From positions 1 to 47,473 of the forward strand of contig JADZDM010000029.1 of assembly GCA_020851035.1 (NCBI GenBank): a DNA stretch of 47,473 nt, given 5' to 3'. This DNA is from Gemmatimonadaceae bacterium. Its GTDB lineage: Bacteria; Gemmatimonadota; Gemmatimonadetes; Gemmatimonadales; Gemmatimonadaceae. Both the position numbers and the translations under genes were made by a program. Below, in pieces: positions 15,361-26,118 of this stretch. How positions within the stretch are numbered: the first letter of the stretch is position 1; each line of letters starts with the position of its first letter. The notes beneath the pieces were generated by a model, which made no database searches, was not told where the DNA came from, and was given only the letters and a program-made list of their open reading frames with translations.

Positions 15361-15424
15361 ACCCGCGCGTGCGGGTCCCTGACGCAGTGGCCCCCGCAGT
15401 GCACGAGCACCGAGGGGGCCACGC
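15361..15424 (-). other. Two tandem stem-loops between infB and rbfA
   Basis: The 100-base infB-rbfA gap folds into two hairpins. The first (15387-15422) has a perfect 9-bp stem GTGGCCCCC/GGGGGCCAC, extendable by 2 bp past a bulged base, with an inner GTGC/GCAC stem. The second (15361-15376) is a perfect 6-bp ACCCGC/GCGGGT stem with a tetraloop. Neither has a T-run in either direction, so they are not standard terminators; they look like mRNA-processing or stability elements. Confidence 0.6.
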
Positions 15425-15439
15425 AAAGGATTCAGCGCC

Positions 15440-18277
<2,838 letters not shown>

Positions 18278-18293
18278 ACCCAGCCTCCGAAAG

Positions 18294-18626
18294 TCACTCC
18301 GAGCGCCCGGTGTCGAGCCCGATGGCTCGAACGCCCCGCGCCAACCCTGCGTCGGTGATGCCGACCGCTGCAGTCTGCTCGCGCCCGAACGCGGCGCCCA
18401 ACTCGTCCGCCGACAGCACCTCGATGATGTCGACGCCCTTCGCCCGCAACAGCGGCACGACCTTCTCCTTGCTGTGCCGGGACGCATCCTGCGCCACGAC
18501 CGCCAGTCGGACCGTGCCCTTCCTCACCGCCACACGCACCTGCTCGACCCCGACCACCACCAGCCGTCCCCTGTAGCCCAGCCCCAGCAACGCGAGCAGC
18601 TTGCGCCGTCCGGCGTCGTCGTTCAG
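18294..18626 (-). CDS. YlxQ-like L7Ae/L30e family RNA-binding protein (probable CTG start)
   Basis: 110 residues from CTG 18626, or 98 from TTG 18590. The L7Ae-type core is visible: KLLALLGLGYRGRLVVVGVEQVRVAVRKG, LAVVAQDAS, SKEKVVPLLRAKGVDIIEV, LGAAFGREQTAAVGITDAGLA. It lies between nusA and infB, the position of ylxQ in many bacteria. A stop codon (18632-18630) is two codons upstream of the CTG. The only candidate starts are the CTG overlapping the nusA stop and the later TTG, and the TTG would cut off the first family helix (RRKLLALLG). CTG or reinitiation at the nusA stop is therefore likelier. YlxQ homologues bind structured RNA; the exact role is unsettled. ylxR is absent. Confidence 0.82.
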   Translation of the reverse strand: MNDDAGRRKLLALLGLGYRGRLVVVGVEQVRVAVRKGTVRLAVVAQDASRHSKEKVVPLLRAKGVDIIEVLSADELGAAFGREQTAAVGITDAGLARGVRAIGLDTGRSE

Positions 18627-19939
18627 GCCTCAGCCCCTTCCGCTGCGCCACCCTCCTCGGTGGCGTCATCGGTGGTGAGCTCGTCGAGGATGCCCATGAT
18701 CCGGTCCGCCTCGGCGGGCGCGATCCCCGGGAGCTTCAGGAAGTCGGTGCGCTCGAGATCAATAATATCGTTGAGCGTGCGATACCCGCCCGCCTCAAGC
18801 ACGGCGACGGTGGCCATCGACAGCCCCTCGAGGGCCGACAGCGGCACGTCGGCCACCGGCTCCTCGGGGAGCGGCGCGAAGCCGGGCCCGCCCTCGGTGC
18901 GCTCGACCCACTCCCGGCTCGAGTACAGGTCGATCTTCCACCCCGTGAGCTCGGACGCCAGGCGCACGTTCTGGCCATTCCGCCCGATCGCCAGCGAGAG
19001 CTGGTCCTCGTCCACCACGGCCTGGATGGTCTTGGTCGCCGGGTCGCTGAACACGCGTGCCACCTTCGCCGGCGCGAGCGCCAGCTTGGCAAAGCGCTCC
19101 GGGTCGGCGGACCAGGGCACGATGTCGATGCGCTCGCCGCCCAGCTCGTTCACCACGGCCTGGACGCGTGCGCCCTTCAGGCCCACGCAGGCGCCGACCG
19201 GGTCGATCGCGTCGTCGCGCGAGAACACGGCGATCTTCGTGCGGCTGCCGACTTCACGCGCCGCGGCGCGGATCTCGACCACCGACTGCTGGATCTCCGG
19301 CACCTCGAGCTTGAACAGGGCCTGCACGAACAGGGGATCAGACCGGCTGAACACGAGGCGCGGGCCCTTCGGCGTGTCCTCGACCTTCTTCAGCACGGCG
19401 CGGATCGTCTCGCCCTGATGGTAATGCTCGCGATGATTCTGCTCGCGGTACGGGATGATCGCCTCCGCCTCACGGTGGCGGTTCAGCATGAGCACGAGCT
19501 TGCCGCGCTCGATCTGCTGCACCTCCCCCGAGAAGAGGTCGCCGACGCGACCCGAGAACTCGTCCTTGATCTTGGTGCGCTCGCCCTCACGCACGCGCTG
19601 CAGGATGCGCTGCTTCGCCGCCTGCACCGCGGTGCGGCCGAACTCGGCGAACTCGATGGGCGTCTCCATCACGTCGCCGACCTCGAAGCTCTCGTCGAGG
19701 AAGCGGGCTTCCTCGAGCGTGACTTCGCGGACCGGATCGGTGACCTCGGCCGACACCGTGCGCAGGCGCACGATGCGGATCTCGCCCTTCGTCTCGTCGA
19801 TCTCGACCTCCGCATCCACGGTCGGGCCGTACTTGCGGCCGAGCGCGGCGAGAATGCCATCCTGCAACAGCGCACGCAGCTCCTCGCGATCCATCTGCTT
19901 GGAGTTGGTGAGTTCCTTGATTGCGTTCAGAATATCCAT
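18623..19939 (-). CDS. nusA: Transcription termination/antitermination protein NusA
   Basis: 438 residues. NusA N-terminal domain (MDREELRALLQDGILAALGRKYG), S1 domain (DEFSGRVGDLFSGEVQQIERGKLVLML), KH1/KH2 (REVGSRTKIAVFSRDDAIDPVGACVGLKGARVQAVVNELGGERIDIVPW; VDEDQLSLAIGRNGQNVRLASELTGWKIDLY), then one helix-hairpin-helix-like C-terminal unit ending FLKLPGIAPAEADRIMGIL and an acidic tail. It binds RNA polymerase and modulates pausing, intrinsic termination and rRNA antitermination. It follows rimP by 18 bases. Because it stimulates termination at weak hairpins, the terminator in the leader of its own operon is of interest. Confidence 0.97.
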   Translation of the reverse strand: MDILNAIKELTNSKQMDREELRALLQDGILAALGRKYGPTVDAEVEIDETKGEIRIVRLRTVSAEVTDPVREVTLEEARFLDESFEVGDVMETPIEFAEFGRTAVQAAKQRILQRVREGERTKIKDEFSGRVGDLFSGEVQQIERGKLVLMLNRHREAEAIIPYREQNHREHYHQGETIRAVLKKVEDTPKGPRLVFSRSDPLFVQALFKLEVPEIQQSVVEIRAAAREVGSRTKIAVFSRDDAIDPVGACVGLKGARVQAVVNELGGERIDIVPWSADPERFAKLALAPAKVARVFSDPATKTIQAVVDEDQLSLAIGRNGQNVRLASELTGWKIDLYSSREWVERTEGGPGFAPLPEEPVADVPLSALEGLSMATVAVLEAGGYRTLNDIIDLERTDFLKLPGIAPAEADRIMGILDELTTDDATEEGGAAEGAEA

Positions 19940-19957
19940 CGCGATCGCCTCTTCCTG

Positions 19958-20437
19958 CTATCGATTCCAGGTGACAACCAGCCGCGCGCTTTTCACGTCG
20001 GCGAGTGCCACCCGATGTTCCGTTCCCTGGTCATCCTTCACGATCCCCGTCTCGACGCCGGCCCCCTCGTCGATCCCGACCAGCAGGCCCTCGACCCGGC
20101 TGCCCGTGAGGGCGCCACTCGTGACGGCGACCCGCCGCCCCGCGAAGCGCCGCCAGTCGGCAGCATGCCGCAGCGGGCGATCCATGCCCGGTGACGACAC
20201 TTCCAACCTGTACGTCTCAGCGACCAGTCCGCTCCCATCGAGCACGGCCTCGATCGCGCGGGAGACAGCGGCGCAATCGTCGATGGTGACCTTGGCGCCG
20301 TCAGGGCGGTCGATGCGCACCTCGAGCAACGGCCGGTTACGGGTGCCGCCGCCAGTGAGCGAGAAGAGCTCGAAGCCCGCCTGCGTCACTGCCGACTCGA
20401 CGACCTGCTGCACAGCTGCTGCGATGGGTGCCGCCAC
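19958..20437 (-). CDS. rimP: Ribosome maturation factor RimP
   Basis: 159 residues from GTG 20437, with GAGAGG 7 bases upstream. RimP takes part in 30S subunit maturation. Motifs: VVESAVTQAGFELFSLTGGG, LLEVRIDRPDGAKVTIDDCAAVSRAIEAVLD, YRLEVSSPGMDRPLRHAADWRRFAGRRVAV, and a C-terminal Sm-like domain with VEGLLVGIDE. It is the first gene of the nusA/infB operon, as in most bacteria. The leader between its promoter and the start codon contains an intrinsic terminator. Confidence 0.94.
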   Translation of the reverse strand: MAAPIAAAVQQVVESAVTQAGFELFSLTGGGTRNRPLLEVRIDRPDGAKVTIDDCAAVSRAIEAVLDGSGLVAETYRLEVSSPGMDRPLRHAADWRRFAGRRVAVTSGALTGSRVEGLLVGIDEGAGVETGIVKDDQGTEHRVALADVKSARLVVTWNR

Positions 20438-20487
20438 GATCCGACCTCTCACACGCGATCTTTCAGGAACAAACGAGCAGGCAGAAA

Positions 20488-20515
20488 CAAAAAAGTGCGG
20501 GGAGGCCCCCACACT
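20488..20515 (-). terminator. Intrinsic terminator inside the rimP-nusA leader (possible attenuator)
   Basis: On the minus strand a 9-bp stem AGTGTGGGG/CCCCGCACT (one G-U wobble, GCCT loop) is followed by TTTTTG. On the plus strand the wobble becomes a C-A mismatch and no T-run follows, so it is directional. It is about 73 bases past the pgeF stop, but also about 22-48 bases downstream of the rimP promoter start. A shorter hairpin, GCACT-GTGA-AGTGT (20524-20511), shares the 5' base of the terminator stem and could compete with it. Confidence 0.85.
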
Positions 20516-20543
20516 TCACAGTGCAGTACCGAATTGCTCAGGG

Positions 20544-20572
20544 ATCATAACCCGGCGCACCGGCCCGTTCAA
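20544..20572 (-). promoter_or_regulatory. Promoter of the rimP-nusA-infB operon
   Basis: TTGAAC (20572-20567), a spacer of exactly 17 bases and TATGAT (20549-20544) on the minus strand; predicted start near 20537. It lies between the pgeF stop and the leader terminator. The same -35 hexamer and spacing occur at 33202-33230. Confidence 0.7.
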
Positions 20573-20587
20573 GCTGCGGCCCGGCAG

Positions 20588-21301
20588 TCACTTGCGTGTG
20601 GCGGGGGTGATCAGCACCCCGAGCTGGCGACCCGGGTCGCCGCCGCGGTGCGAGAACAGCGCCGCTGGAGCGCAACGGGTGCACCAGGCACTGGTCGCCA
20701 CCTCCCTGACCCCGAGGCGTCGGCAGCGGTCCGCGATCAGCGCCCGGAGATCAACCCGCGTCGGCAGCTGAACGGTCGAGCCCGTCAACTGGGCGTAGAC
20801 GTCCGGGCTGACTTCGTAACACGCGCCGCAGATGGACGGACCGAGGTGCACCCGCAGCGCGCCGGGCGCGAGGCCCTGGCCCGCGAACCAGGCAATGGCC
20901 TGCTCGGTGATGCCGGCCACCGTCCCCCGCCACCCGGAATGGAGCAGCGCCCCCGCCCCGCTCGGGTGCCCGATGAAGACCGGCACGCAGTCGGCCACCG
21001 TCACGGCCGCCGCCACGCCGCGATGGAGCCAGGCATGCCCGTCCGCCGCCGGTGCGCGCAGCCAGCCCTCCCAGCCGCTCCCGTGCGCGACGATCCGGTC
21101 CCCATGCACCTGGGCCGCGGTCGCGAACTGCGGGGCCCCGAGCGCGGCGACTGCGCCGACGAGGGCGTGCCAGCGTCCCAGCACCGCCGAGACCGGCTCC
21201 TCGGCGTGAGTGCCGTAGCTTCCGGCGGCGCGCGCGGTGGTGAACGCCGTCATCCCCCACTCCTCGAAGTCGGGGATGACGAGGCGTTCGGGGAGGGTCA
21301 C
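20588..21301 (-). CDS. pgeF: Multicopper-oxidase-like (YfiH/PgeF, laccase-domain) protein
   Basis: 237 residues of the DUF152 family, whose members act as purine nucleoside phosphorylase/adenosine deaminase or remove mis-incorporated L-Ser from peptidoglycan precursors (PgeF). Conserved marks: [12 protein letters not shown] (metal His), [31 protein letters not shown] (Cys and His ligands), and [17 protein letters not shown]. Its start overlaps the murA stop by 4 bases; this coupling to murA fits the peptidoglycan-editing role, though the biochemical activity cannot be read from sequence. Confidence 0.93.
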   Translation of the reverse strand: MTLPERLVIPDFEEWGMTAFTTARAAGSYGTHAEEPVSAVLGRWHALVGAVAALGAPQFATAAQVHGDRIVAHGSGWEGWLRAPAADGHAWLHRGVAAAVTVADCVPVFIGHPSGAGALLHSGWRGTVAGITEQAIAWFAGQGLAPGALRVHLGPSICGACYEVSPDVYAQLTGSTVQLPTRVDLRALIADRCRRLGVREVATSAWCTRCAPAALFSHRGGDPGRQLGVLITPATRK

Positions 21302-22584
21302 TCCTCGATGCGCGTGATCCGCGCGCCAAGGGCGTTCAGGCGCTCGTCGATGCGCTCGTAGCCGCGCTCGATCTGGCCCACGTTCATGATCGTGCTCGTG
21401 CCCGTGGCGCAGAGCGCGGCCAGCAGCATGGCCATGCCGGCCCGGATGTCGGGACTTTCCACGTTGCCGGCGCGCAGCGGCGACGGCCCCGAGACGAGGG
21501 CCCGGTGCGGGTCGCAGAGCACGATGCGCGCGCCCATCGAGATCAGCTTGTCGACGAAGAACATGCGCGACTCGAACATCTTCTCGTGCATGAGGATCAT
21601 GCCGTCACACTGCGTCGCCGTGACGATCGCGATCGACATCACGTCGGCCGGGAATGCCGGCCACGGCTGGTCCTCGAGCTTCGGGACGTGTCCGCCGAGG
21701 TCGTCGCGGATGCGGCGGGACTGCTCGGCCGGCACGATGAGGTCGCGCCCGTCGATCCGGCAGCTGATCCCGAGCCGCTCGAAGCCGAGCAGGATCGAGC
21801 GCAGGTGTTCCACGCCGGCGTCCGCGATGCGCAGCTCGGAGCGGGTCACGGCGGCGAGCCCGATGAAGCTGCCGACCTCGATGTGATCGGGTCCGATGCG
21901 ATGGGTGCAGCCGTGCAGGCGCTCCACGCCGTGCACCGTGAGCGTGTTGGTGCCGATGCCCTCGATCTGCGCGCCCATCCCCACCAGGAAGTGGGCCAGG
22001 TCCTGCACGTGCGGCTCGCTGGCGGCGTTGCGGAAGATCGTGGTGCCCTTCGCGAGTGCGGCGGCGCACATCGCGTTCTCGGTGCCGGTGACGCTGGGCT
22101 CGTCGAGGAAGATGTCGCGGCCGCGCAGCTCGCGTGCACGCAGCTCGAACTGCTCGCCGGCCGTGAAGGTCGCGCCGAGCTGTTCGAACGCGAAGAAGTG
22201 GGTGTCGAGCCGGCGCCGGCCGATGACGTCGCCACCCGGCGGCGGGAGCGTGACACTGCCGCAGCGCGCGAGCAGCGGACCGGCGAGCAGGATCGACGCG
22301 CGGATCTTCTCGCAGAGCACCGGGTCGAGGGTGGCCGGATGGATGTCCCGGGCGCGGATCTTCAGCGTGTTGGGGCCTGTCCACTCCGCCTCGGCACCGA
22401 CCGAGCGCAGCAGGAGCACGAGCGTCTCGATGTCGCGGATGTGCGGCACGTTCTCGAGGATCACCTCGTCCTCGGTCAACAGCGCCGCGGCGACGATCGG
22501 CAATGCCGCGTTCTTGTTGCCGGCGGGGGTGATGGTTCCCGACAGTTGATGTCCGCCTTCCACGACATACCGCAATCCTGCCAT
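21298..22584 (-). CDS. murA: UDP-N-acetylglucosamine 1-carboxyvinyltransferase, Asp-type active site
   Basis: 428 residues from ATG 22584; transfers enolpyruvate from PEP to UDP-GlcNAc in the first committed step of peptidoglycan synthesis. Family marks: [24 protein letters not shown] (Lys of the PEP site), [56 protein letters not shown] and [13 protein letters not shown]. The catalytic loop normally reads PGGC.IG; here it is PPGGDVIG, so Asp119 replaces the Cys that fosfomycin alkylates. Everything else looks functional. A possible promoter is TTGACC (22650-22645), 17 bases, CACCTT (22627-22622). Confidence 0.97.
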   Translation of the reverse strand: MAGLRYVVEGGHQLSGTITPAGNKNAALPIVAAALLTEDEVILENVPHIRDIETLVLLLRSVGAEAEWTGPNTLKIRARDIHPATLDPVLCEKIRASILLAGPLLARCGSVTLPPPGGDVIGRRRLDTHFFAFEQLGATFTAGEQFELRARELRGRDIFLDEPSVTGTENAMCAAALAKGTTIFRNAASEPHVQDLAHFLVGMGAQIEGIGTNTLTVHGVERLHGCTHRIGPDHIEVGSFIGLAAVTRSELRIADAGVEHLRSILLGFERLGISCRIDGRDLIVPAEQSRRIRDDLGGHVPKLEDQPWPAFPADVMSIAIVTATQCDGMILMHEKMFESRMFFVDKLISMGARIVLCDPHRALVSGPSPLRAGNVESPDIRAGMAMLLAALCATGTSTIMNVGQIERGYERIDERLNALGARITRIEE

Positions 22585-22694
22585 GCATACGCTCCCGAAC
22601 GGGGGGTCAGTGAAGGGCGTGAAGGTGCCGGACTCATGGCGGCAGGTCAAGCCACAGGGGTGCGCCGCACCTCCGCCGGCGGGTAGTTTCCTGC

Positions 22695-23738
22695 ATGATG
22701 ATGATCCCATTCCTCGCGCTGGTGGCCGACACCCTCCTGGTGCGGCCCGTCGACGTCCCGACTCCGTGGTACAGCGTCGCGAGCGGGGTCCTGAGCATCG
22801 TCGTGACGCTCCTGCTGCTCGGGATCGCAGTGGCCTTGCTGGGCATGGCCCGGGCGCTGAAAGGAGCGGAATCGCGGCTGGGTGGCAGCATGAAGGGGCT
22901 CACCGACGAAGTGCTGCCCCTGGTGCGCAACCTGAACCAGATCGCGACGCAGCTGTCGGAGGTCACGACGGAGGCGCGGAAGGACCTGCATCGCCTGTCG
23001 GGAACGATCGCCGTCGTGGATGACGCGGTGCGTGATGCCATCGTGGCCGGCGAGTCGCGCCTCGCGCAGATCGGCACTCTGGTGGACGCCGTGCAGGACG
23101 AGGCACAGGCAGTCGTGGGGTCGGCGACGGGGATGATGCGTGGCGTGCGCGCCGGTGCCGGCAGCCTCGCTTCGAGCCTGTTCGCGCGCCCGGGGCGCCG
23201 CGCGCCGCGCACCGGGCGTGCCACGCGTGACACGGGCGAACGGACCGCGCTCCAGGCCGAGGAGGCCGACATCCTCGCGCGCCTTGCCGCGCTGGAGGCG
23301 GCATTCGCCGACCAGGACGACGAGGCCGACGAGGAATCCCGCCGCCTCGATGTCGTGGACGACCGGTCATTTCCGCAACACGGGCGTTACGCCGTCGGCG
23401 ACGATGGCGAGGAGGACGAGGAGGCTGCGGATGCGAGGGGCGACCTCGCCCCCGAGGACGAGGACGACGACGCACTCGACGAGGAACTGGACGAGGACGA
23501 GGCCATCGACGACTTCGACGAGGACGACGACGAGGACGACGAGGACGACGAGGACTTTGACGACGAGGACGACGAGGACGAGGACGAAGAGGACGACGAC
23601 GAAGAGGATGACGAGGACGAGGATGACGCCGGGGACCGGGGCGAGGCGCGTGAGCGCGCGCGCGACACCGGCGGACGGCGCGAGCCTGACGCCCCGCGCA
23701 GCGGCGGGCCCCGATTGCGCCGGGATTCCGGCGCGTGA
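22695..23738 (+). CDS. DUF948-like membrane protein with extreme acidic tail
   Basis: 347 residues. Residues 28-51 are one strong membrane helix ([23 protein letters not shown]). Residues 52-150 are a coiled-coil-like stretch with repeated small-residue heptads ([60 protein letters not shown]), as in DUF948/YtxG-type proteins. Then come a basic patch ([14 protein letters not shown]), a short helix, and an acidic tail from about residue 236 to 314; in 271-311, 38 of 41 residues are Asp or Glu. Function unknown. Its stop overlaps the GTG of the phospholipase-like gene (GTGA), so the two are probably made together. Confidence 0.85.
   Translation: MMMIPFLALVADTLLVRPVDVPTPWYSVASGVLSIVVTLLLLGIAVALLGMARALKGAESRLGGSMKGLTDEVLPLVRNLNQIATQLSEVTTEARKDLHRLSGTIAVVDDAVRDAIVAGESRLAQIGTLVDAVQDEAQAVVGSATGMMRGVRAGAGSLASSLFARPGRRAPRTGRATRDTGERTALQAEEADILARLAALEAAFADQDDEADEESRRLDVVDDRSFPQHGRYAVGDDGEEDEEAADARGDLAPEDEDDDALDEELDEDEAIDDFDEDDDEDDEDDEDFDDEDDEDEDEEDDDEEDDEDEDDAGDRGEARERARDTGGRREPDAPRSGGPRLRRDSGA
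23505..23627 (+). repeat. GAC/GAG triplet-rich tract encoding Asp/Glu
   Basis: Nearly pure GAC, GAG and GAT codons over 123 bases (38 of 41 codons acidic), inside the DUF948-like gene. The units are irregular (GAC-GAC-GAG mixtures), so the array looks codon-constrained with occasional slippage rather than a satellite of fixed unit. The reverse strand reads as poly-Ser, which creates a false antisense frame. Confidence 0.85.
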
Positions 23739-24685
23739 CCTGGCGCACTGCCCGACGGCACGTCGTGCGGGGAGGCGGGCTCCTGGCACTCACCCTGCTC
23801 TGGCTCGCGCTCACGCCGACCGACCTGCTCGCCTGGACACCTGGCACGCACATCCACCTCGGCGAGGCCGTGCTGCGGTCGCTCGCCCTGCTGCCGGCCG
23901 GCACCGCAGCGCTGCTGCGCACCTTCCCGCAGGACTTCCTCTACGGCAGCATCGCCGCCGACACGTCGATGGCGAAGAAGTACGCGCCGGCCGGACGGCA
24001 CTGCCACTCGTGGGCCGTCGGGTTCGAGATCTATGAACGTGCCGGTGACGAGGCGCTGCGTGCCTTCGCGCTTGGCTACCTCTCGCACCTGGCCGCCGAC
24101 GTGGTGGCGCACAACTTCTTCGTGCCGCGGCAGCTGACCGTCACCAGCAGCACGTCGGCGCTGGGGCACAGCTACTGGGAGAGCCGGTTCGAGACGCACC
24201 TCGGCGACGCCGCGGCGCGCCGCGCACGCGACGTGATCCTGCTCGACCACTCCCGCGCGGATGCCCACCTCGATGACATCCTGAGCCCGACGATCTTCAG
24301 CACCAGCACCAACCGCCGGCTGTTCCGCGGCATGGTGCACGTGACGGACAGCGAGAGCTGGCAGCGCATCTACCGCATCATGGCGGAGAACAGCCGCTGG
24401 GGGCTGACGCGCCCCGAGGTCGAGGTCCACCTGGTCCGGTCATTCGACTACGTGATGGACCTGCTCGACCGGCTCGATCGCTCGGAGTCGTACCAGTTCG
24501 ACCCCAGCGGTGATGAGGCCTTGCGGCTGGCCAAGCGCCTGCGTCGGGTGTCGATGCGGCGCGGCGGTGACCCGTTCGTGCGTGAAGAGGCCGAGCGTCA
24601 CTTCGGCCTCCCGGCCAGTGCCCTGCGCCACGCGACGCAGCTCGAGCTCCCGCTCTACCCCGCGGCGCGCGACGACAGCAACTGA
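23735..24685 (+). CDS. Secreted zinc-dependent phospholipase C-like protein
   Basis: 316 residues. A signal peptide (GLLALTLLWLALTPTDLLA) ends just before Trp34, so the mature protein would begin with Trp, the N-terminal zinc ligand of bacterial zinc phospholipase C. The other ligand positions are visible in order: H39/H41, D67 in PQDF, H89/H91 in RHCHSW, H118-x3-D122 and H126 in YLSHLAADVVAHNFF, and H145-x3-E149 in GHSYWE. Substrate is unknown; many such proteins in non-pathogens are uncharacterised. It starts at GTG overlapping the stop of the acidic-tail protein, and its 3' end overlaps gatB by 31 bases tail to tail. Confidence 0.88.
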   Translation: MTWRTARRHVVRGGGLLALTLLWLALTPTDLLAWTPGTHIHLGEAVLRSLALLPAGTAALLRTFPQDFLYGSIAADTSMAKKYAPAGRHCHSWAVGFEIYERAGDEALRAFALGYLSHLAADVVAHNFFVPRQLTVTSSTSALGHSYWESRFETHLGDAAARRARDVILLDHSRADAHLDDILSPTIFSTSTNRRLFRGMVHVTDSESWQRIYRIMAENSRWGLTRPEVEVHLVRSFDYVMDLLDRLDRSESYQFDPSGDEALRLAKRLRRVSMRRGGDPFVREEAERHFGLPASALRHATQLELPLYPAARDDSN

Positions 24686-26118
24686 TTCACCAGCTTCGGG
24701 TCGGCCCGGCCCTGCGACTTCTTCATCACCAGGCCGACCAGCAACCCCTGCAGCTTCTTCTCGCCCGCCGCGAACCGCGCGGCCTCGGCGGGGTGCTCCG
24801 CCAGCACCTCGTCCACCCAGCCGGCCAGCGCGTTGTCATCCCGCACCTGAACCAGCCCTTCGCGCTCGGCGATGGCGCGCGGCGAGTCACCCGACGACAG
24901 CAGCATCCCGTAGATCTTCTTGGCGGCGCTGCTGCCGACCACCCCGTCCCGCACCAGGTCGAGGAGTGCGCCGAGCCGGGCCGGCGTGACCGGCACGGCA
25001 TCCCACGCCGTCGCGGTGTCGTTCAGCGTCGCGCGCACCTCCCCGTTCACCCAGTTGGCGACCGCCTTCGCATCGGGGTGCACCGCGAGCACCGACTCGA
25101 AGTACGGTCCCGTGGCGGGATCGGCGGTGAGCTCCTGCACGTCATAGTCCGAGAGCTTCATCGCGGCGTACCGTGCACGCCGTGCCGCGGGCAGCTCCGG
25201 CAGCGACGCGCGCACGCGCTCCAGTTCCGCGGCCGTGATCACGAGCGGCGGGAGGTCGGGTTCCGGGAAGTAGCGATAGTCGCTGGACCCCTCCTTGCTG
25301 CGCGCAGGCCGGATCTCCTGGTTGGCGCCATCCCAGAGCAACGTCTGCTGTTGCACCGTGCCGCCCGCGGCCAGCACGCCGCACTGCCGGCGGAACTCGG
25401 CGGCCAGCGCGCGCTCGACGCCGGAGAACGAGTTCATGTTCTTCACCTCGCACTTCGTGCCGAGCGTCACCTGGCCGAACGGGCGCGCGCTGACGTTGGC
25501 ATCCACGCGGAGGCTGCCCTCCTCCATGTTGCAGTCGCTGACATCGAGGTAGAGCAGGATCTGCTTCAGCGTGCGCAGGTAGGCACCCGCCTCCTCCGGT
25601 GAGCGCATGTCGGGCTCACTCACGATCTCGACCAGCGGCGTGCCGCTCCGGTTGAGGTCCACGGCGGTGGCGCGATCGTAGCGATCGTGGATGGACTTTC
25701 CCGCATCCTCCTCCATGTGGGCCCGCGTGACGCCGATCACGCGCGGCGCGCCATCCACCACGAGTCCGATGTCGAGGTGGCCGTGCTCAGCGATGGGCCG
25801 GTCGTGCTGGGAGATCTGGTAGCCCTTCGGTAGGTCGGGATAGAAGTAGTTCTTCCGTGCGAAGATGGATCGGTCGTTGATCGTGAAGCCGAGGCCGAGG
25901 CCCACGCGGAGCGCGAGCTCCACGGCGCGGGCGTTGAGCACCGGGAGGGCCCCGGGCAGGGCCAGGCACACCGGGCAGGTGTTCGCATTCGGGGGTGCGC
26001 CGAAGTTCGTCGAGCAGCCGCAGAACGCCTTGCTGGCGGTCTTGAGCTGCACGTGGACCTCGAGGCCGACGACCATCTCGAAGCCGGCGGTCACGTCCGC
26101 GGCGGTGGCGGTGCTCAT
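24655..26118 (-). CDS. gatB: Aspartyl/glutamyl-tRNA amidotransferase subunit B
   Basis: 487 residues. GatB activates the carboxylate of mischarged Asp-tRNA(Asn) or Glu-tRNA(Gln) by phosphorylation. Marks: [22 protein letters not shown] and [19 protein letters not shown] (the four-Cys zinc site), [31 protein letters not shown]-like [59 protein letters not shown] and the C-terminal YqeY-type tail. The ATG overlaps the gatA stop by 4 bases. Confidence 0.98.
   Translation of the reverse strand: MSTATAADVTAGFEMVVGLEVHVQLKTASKAFCGCSTNFGAPPNANTCPVCLALPGALPVLNARAVELALRVGLGLGFTINDRSIFARKNYFYPDLPKGYQISQHDRPIAEHGHLDIGLVVDGAPRVIGVTRAHMEEDAGKSIHDRYDRATAVDLNRSGTPLVEIVSEPDMRSPEEAGAYLRTLKQILLYLDVSDCNMEEGSLRVDANVSARPFGQVTLGTKCEVKNMNSFSGVERALAAEFRRQCGVLAAGGTVQQQTLLWDGANQEIRPARSKEGSSDYRYFPEPDLPPLVITAAELERVRASLPELPAARRARYAAMKLSDYDVQELTADPATGPYFESVLAVHPDAKAVANWVNGEVRATLNDTATAWDAVPVTPARLGALLDLVRDGVVGSSAAKKIYGMLLSSGDSPRAIAEREGLVQVRDDNALAGWVDEVLAEHPAEAARFAAGEKKLQGLLVGLVMKKSQGRADPKLVNQLLSSRAAG

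Noticed and set aside
23395-23640. Tandem repeat/satellite or CRISPR-like array.
   Set aside because: The GAC/GAG stretch has no fixed unit or spacers and is inside a continuous reading frame. No CRISPR array was seen in the window.
23387-24430. Minus-strand frame encoding a poly-Ser tract.
   Set aside because: Reverse reading of the Asp/Glu codon tract and of the phospholipase-like gene; no other coding sign.
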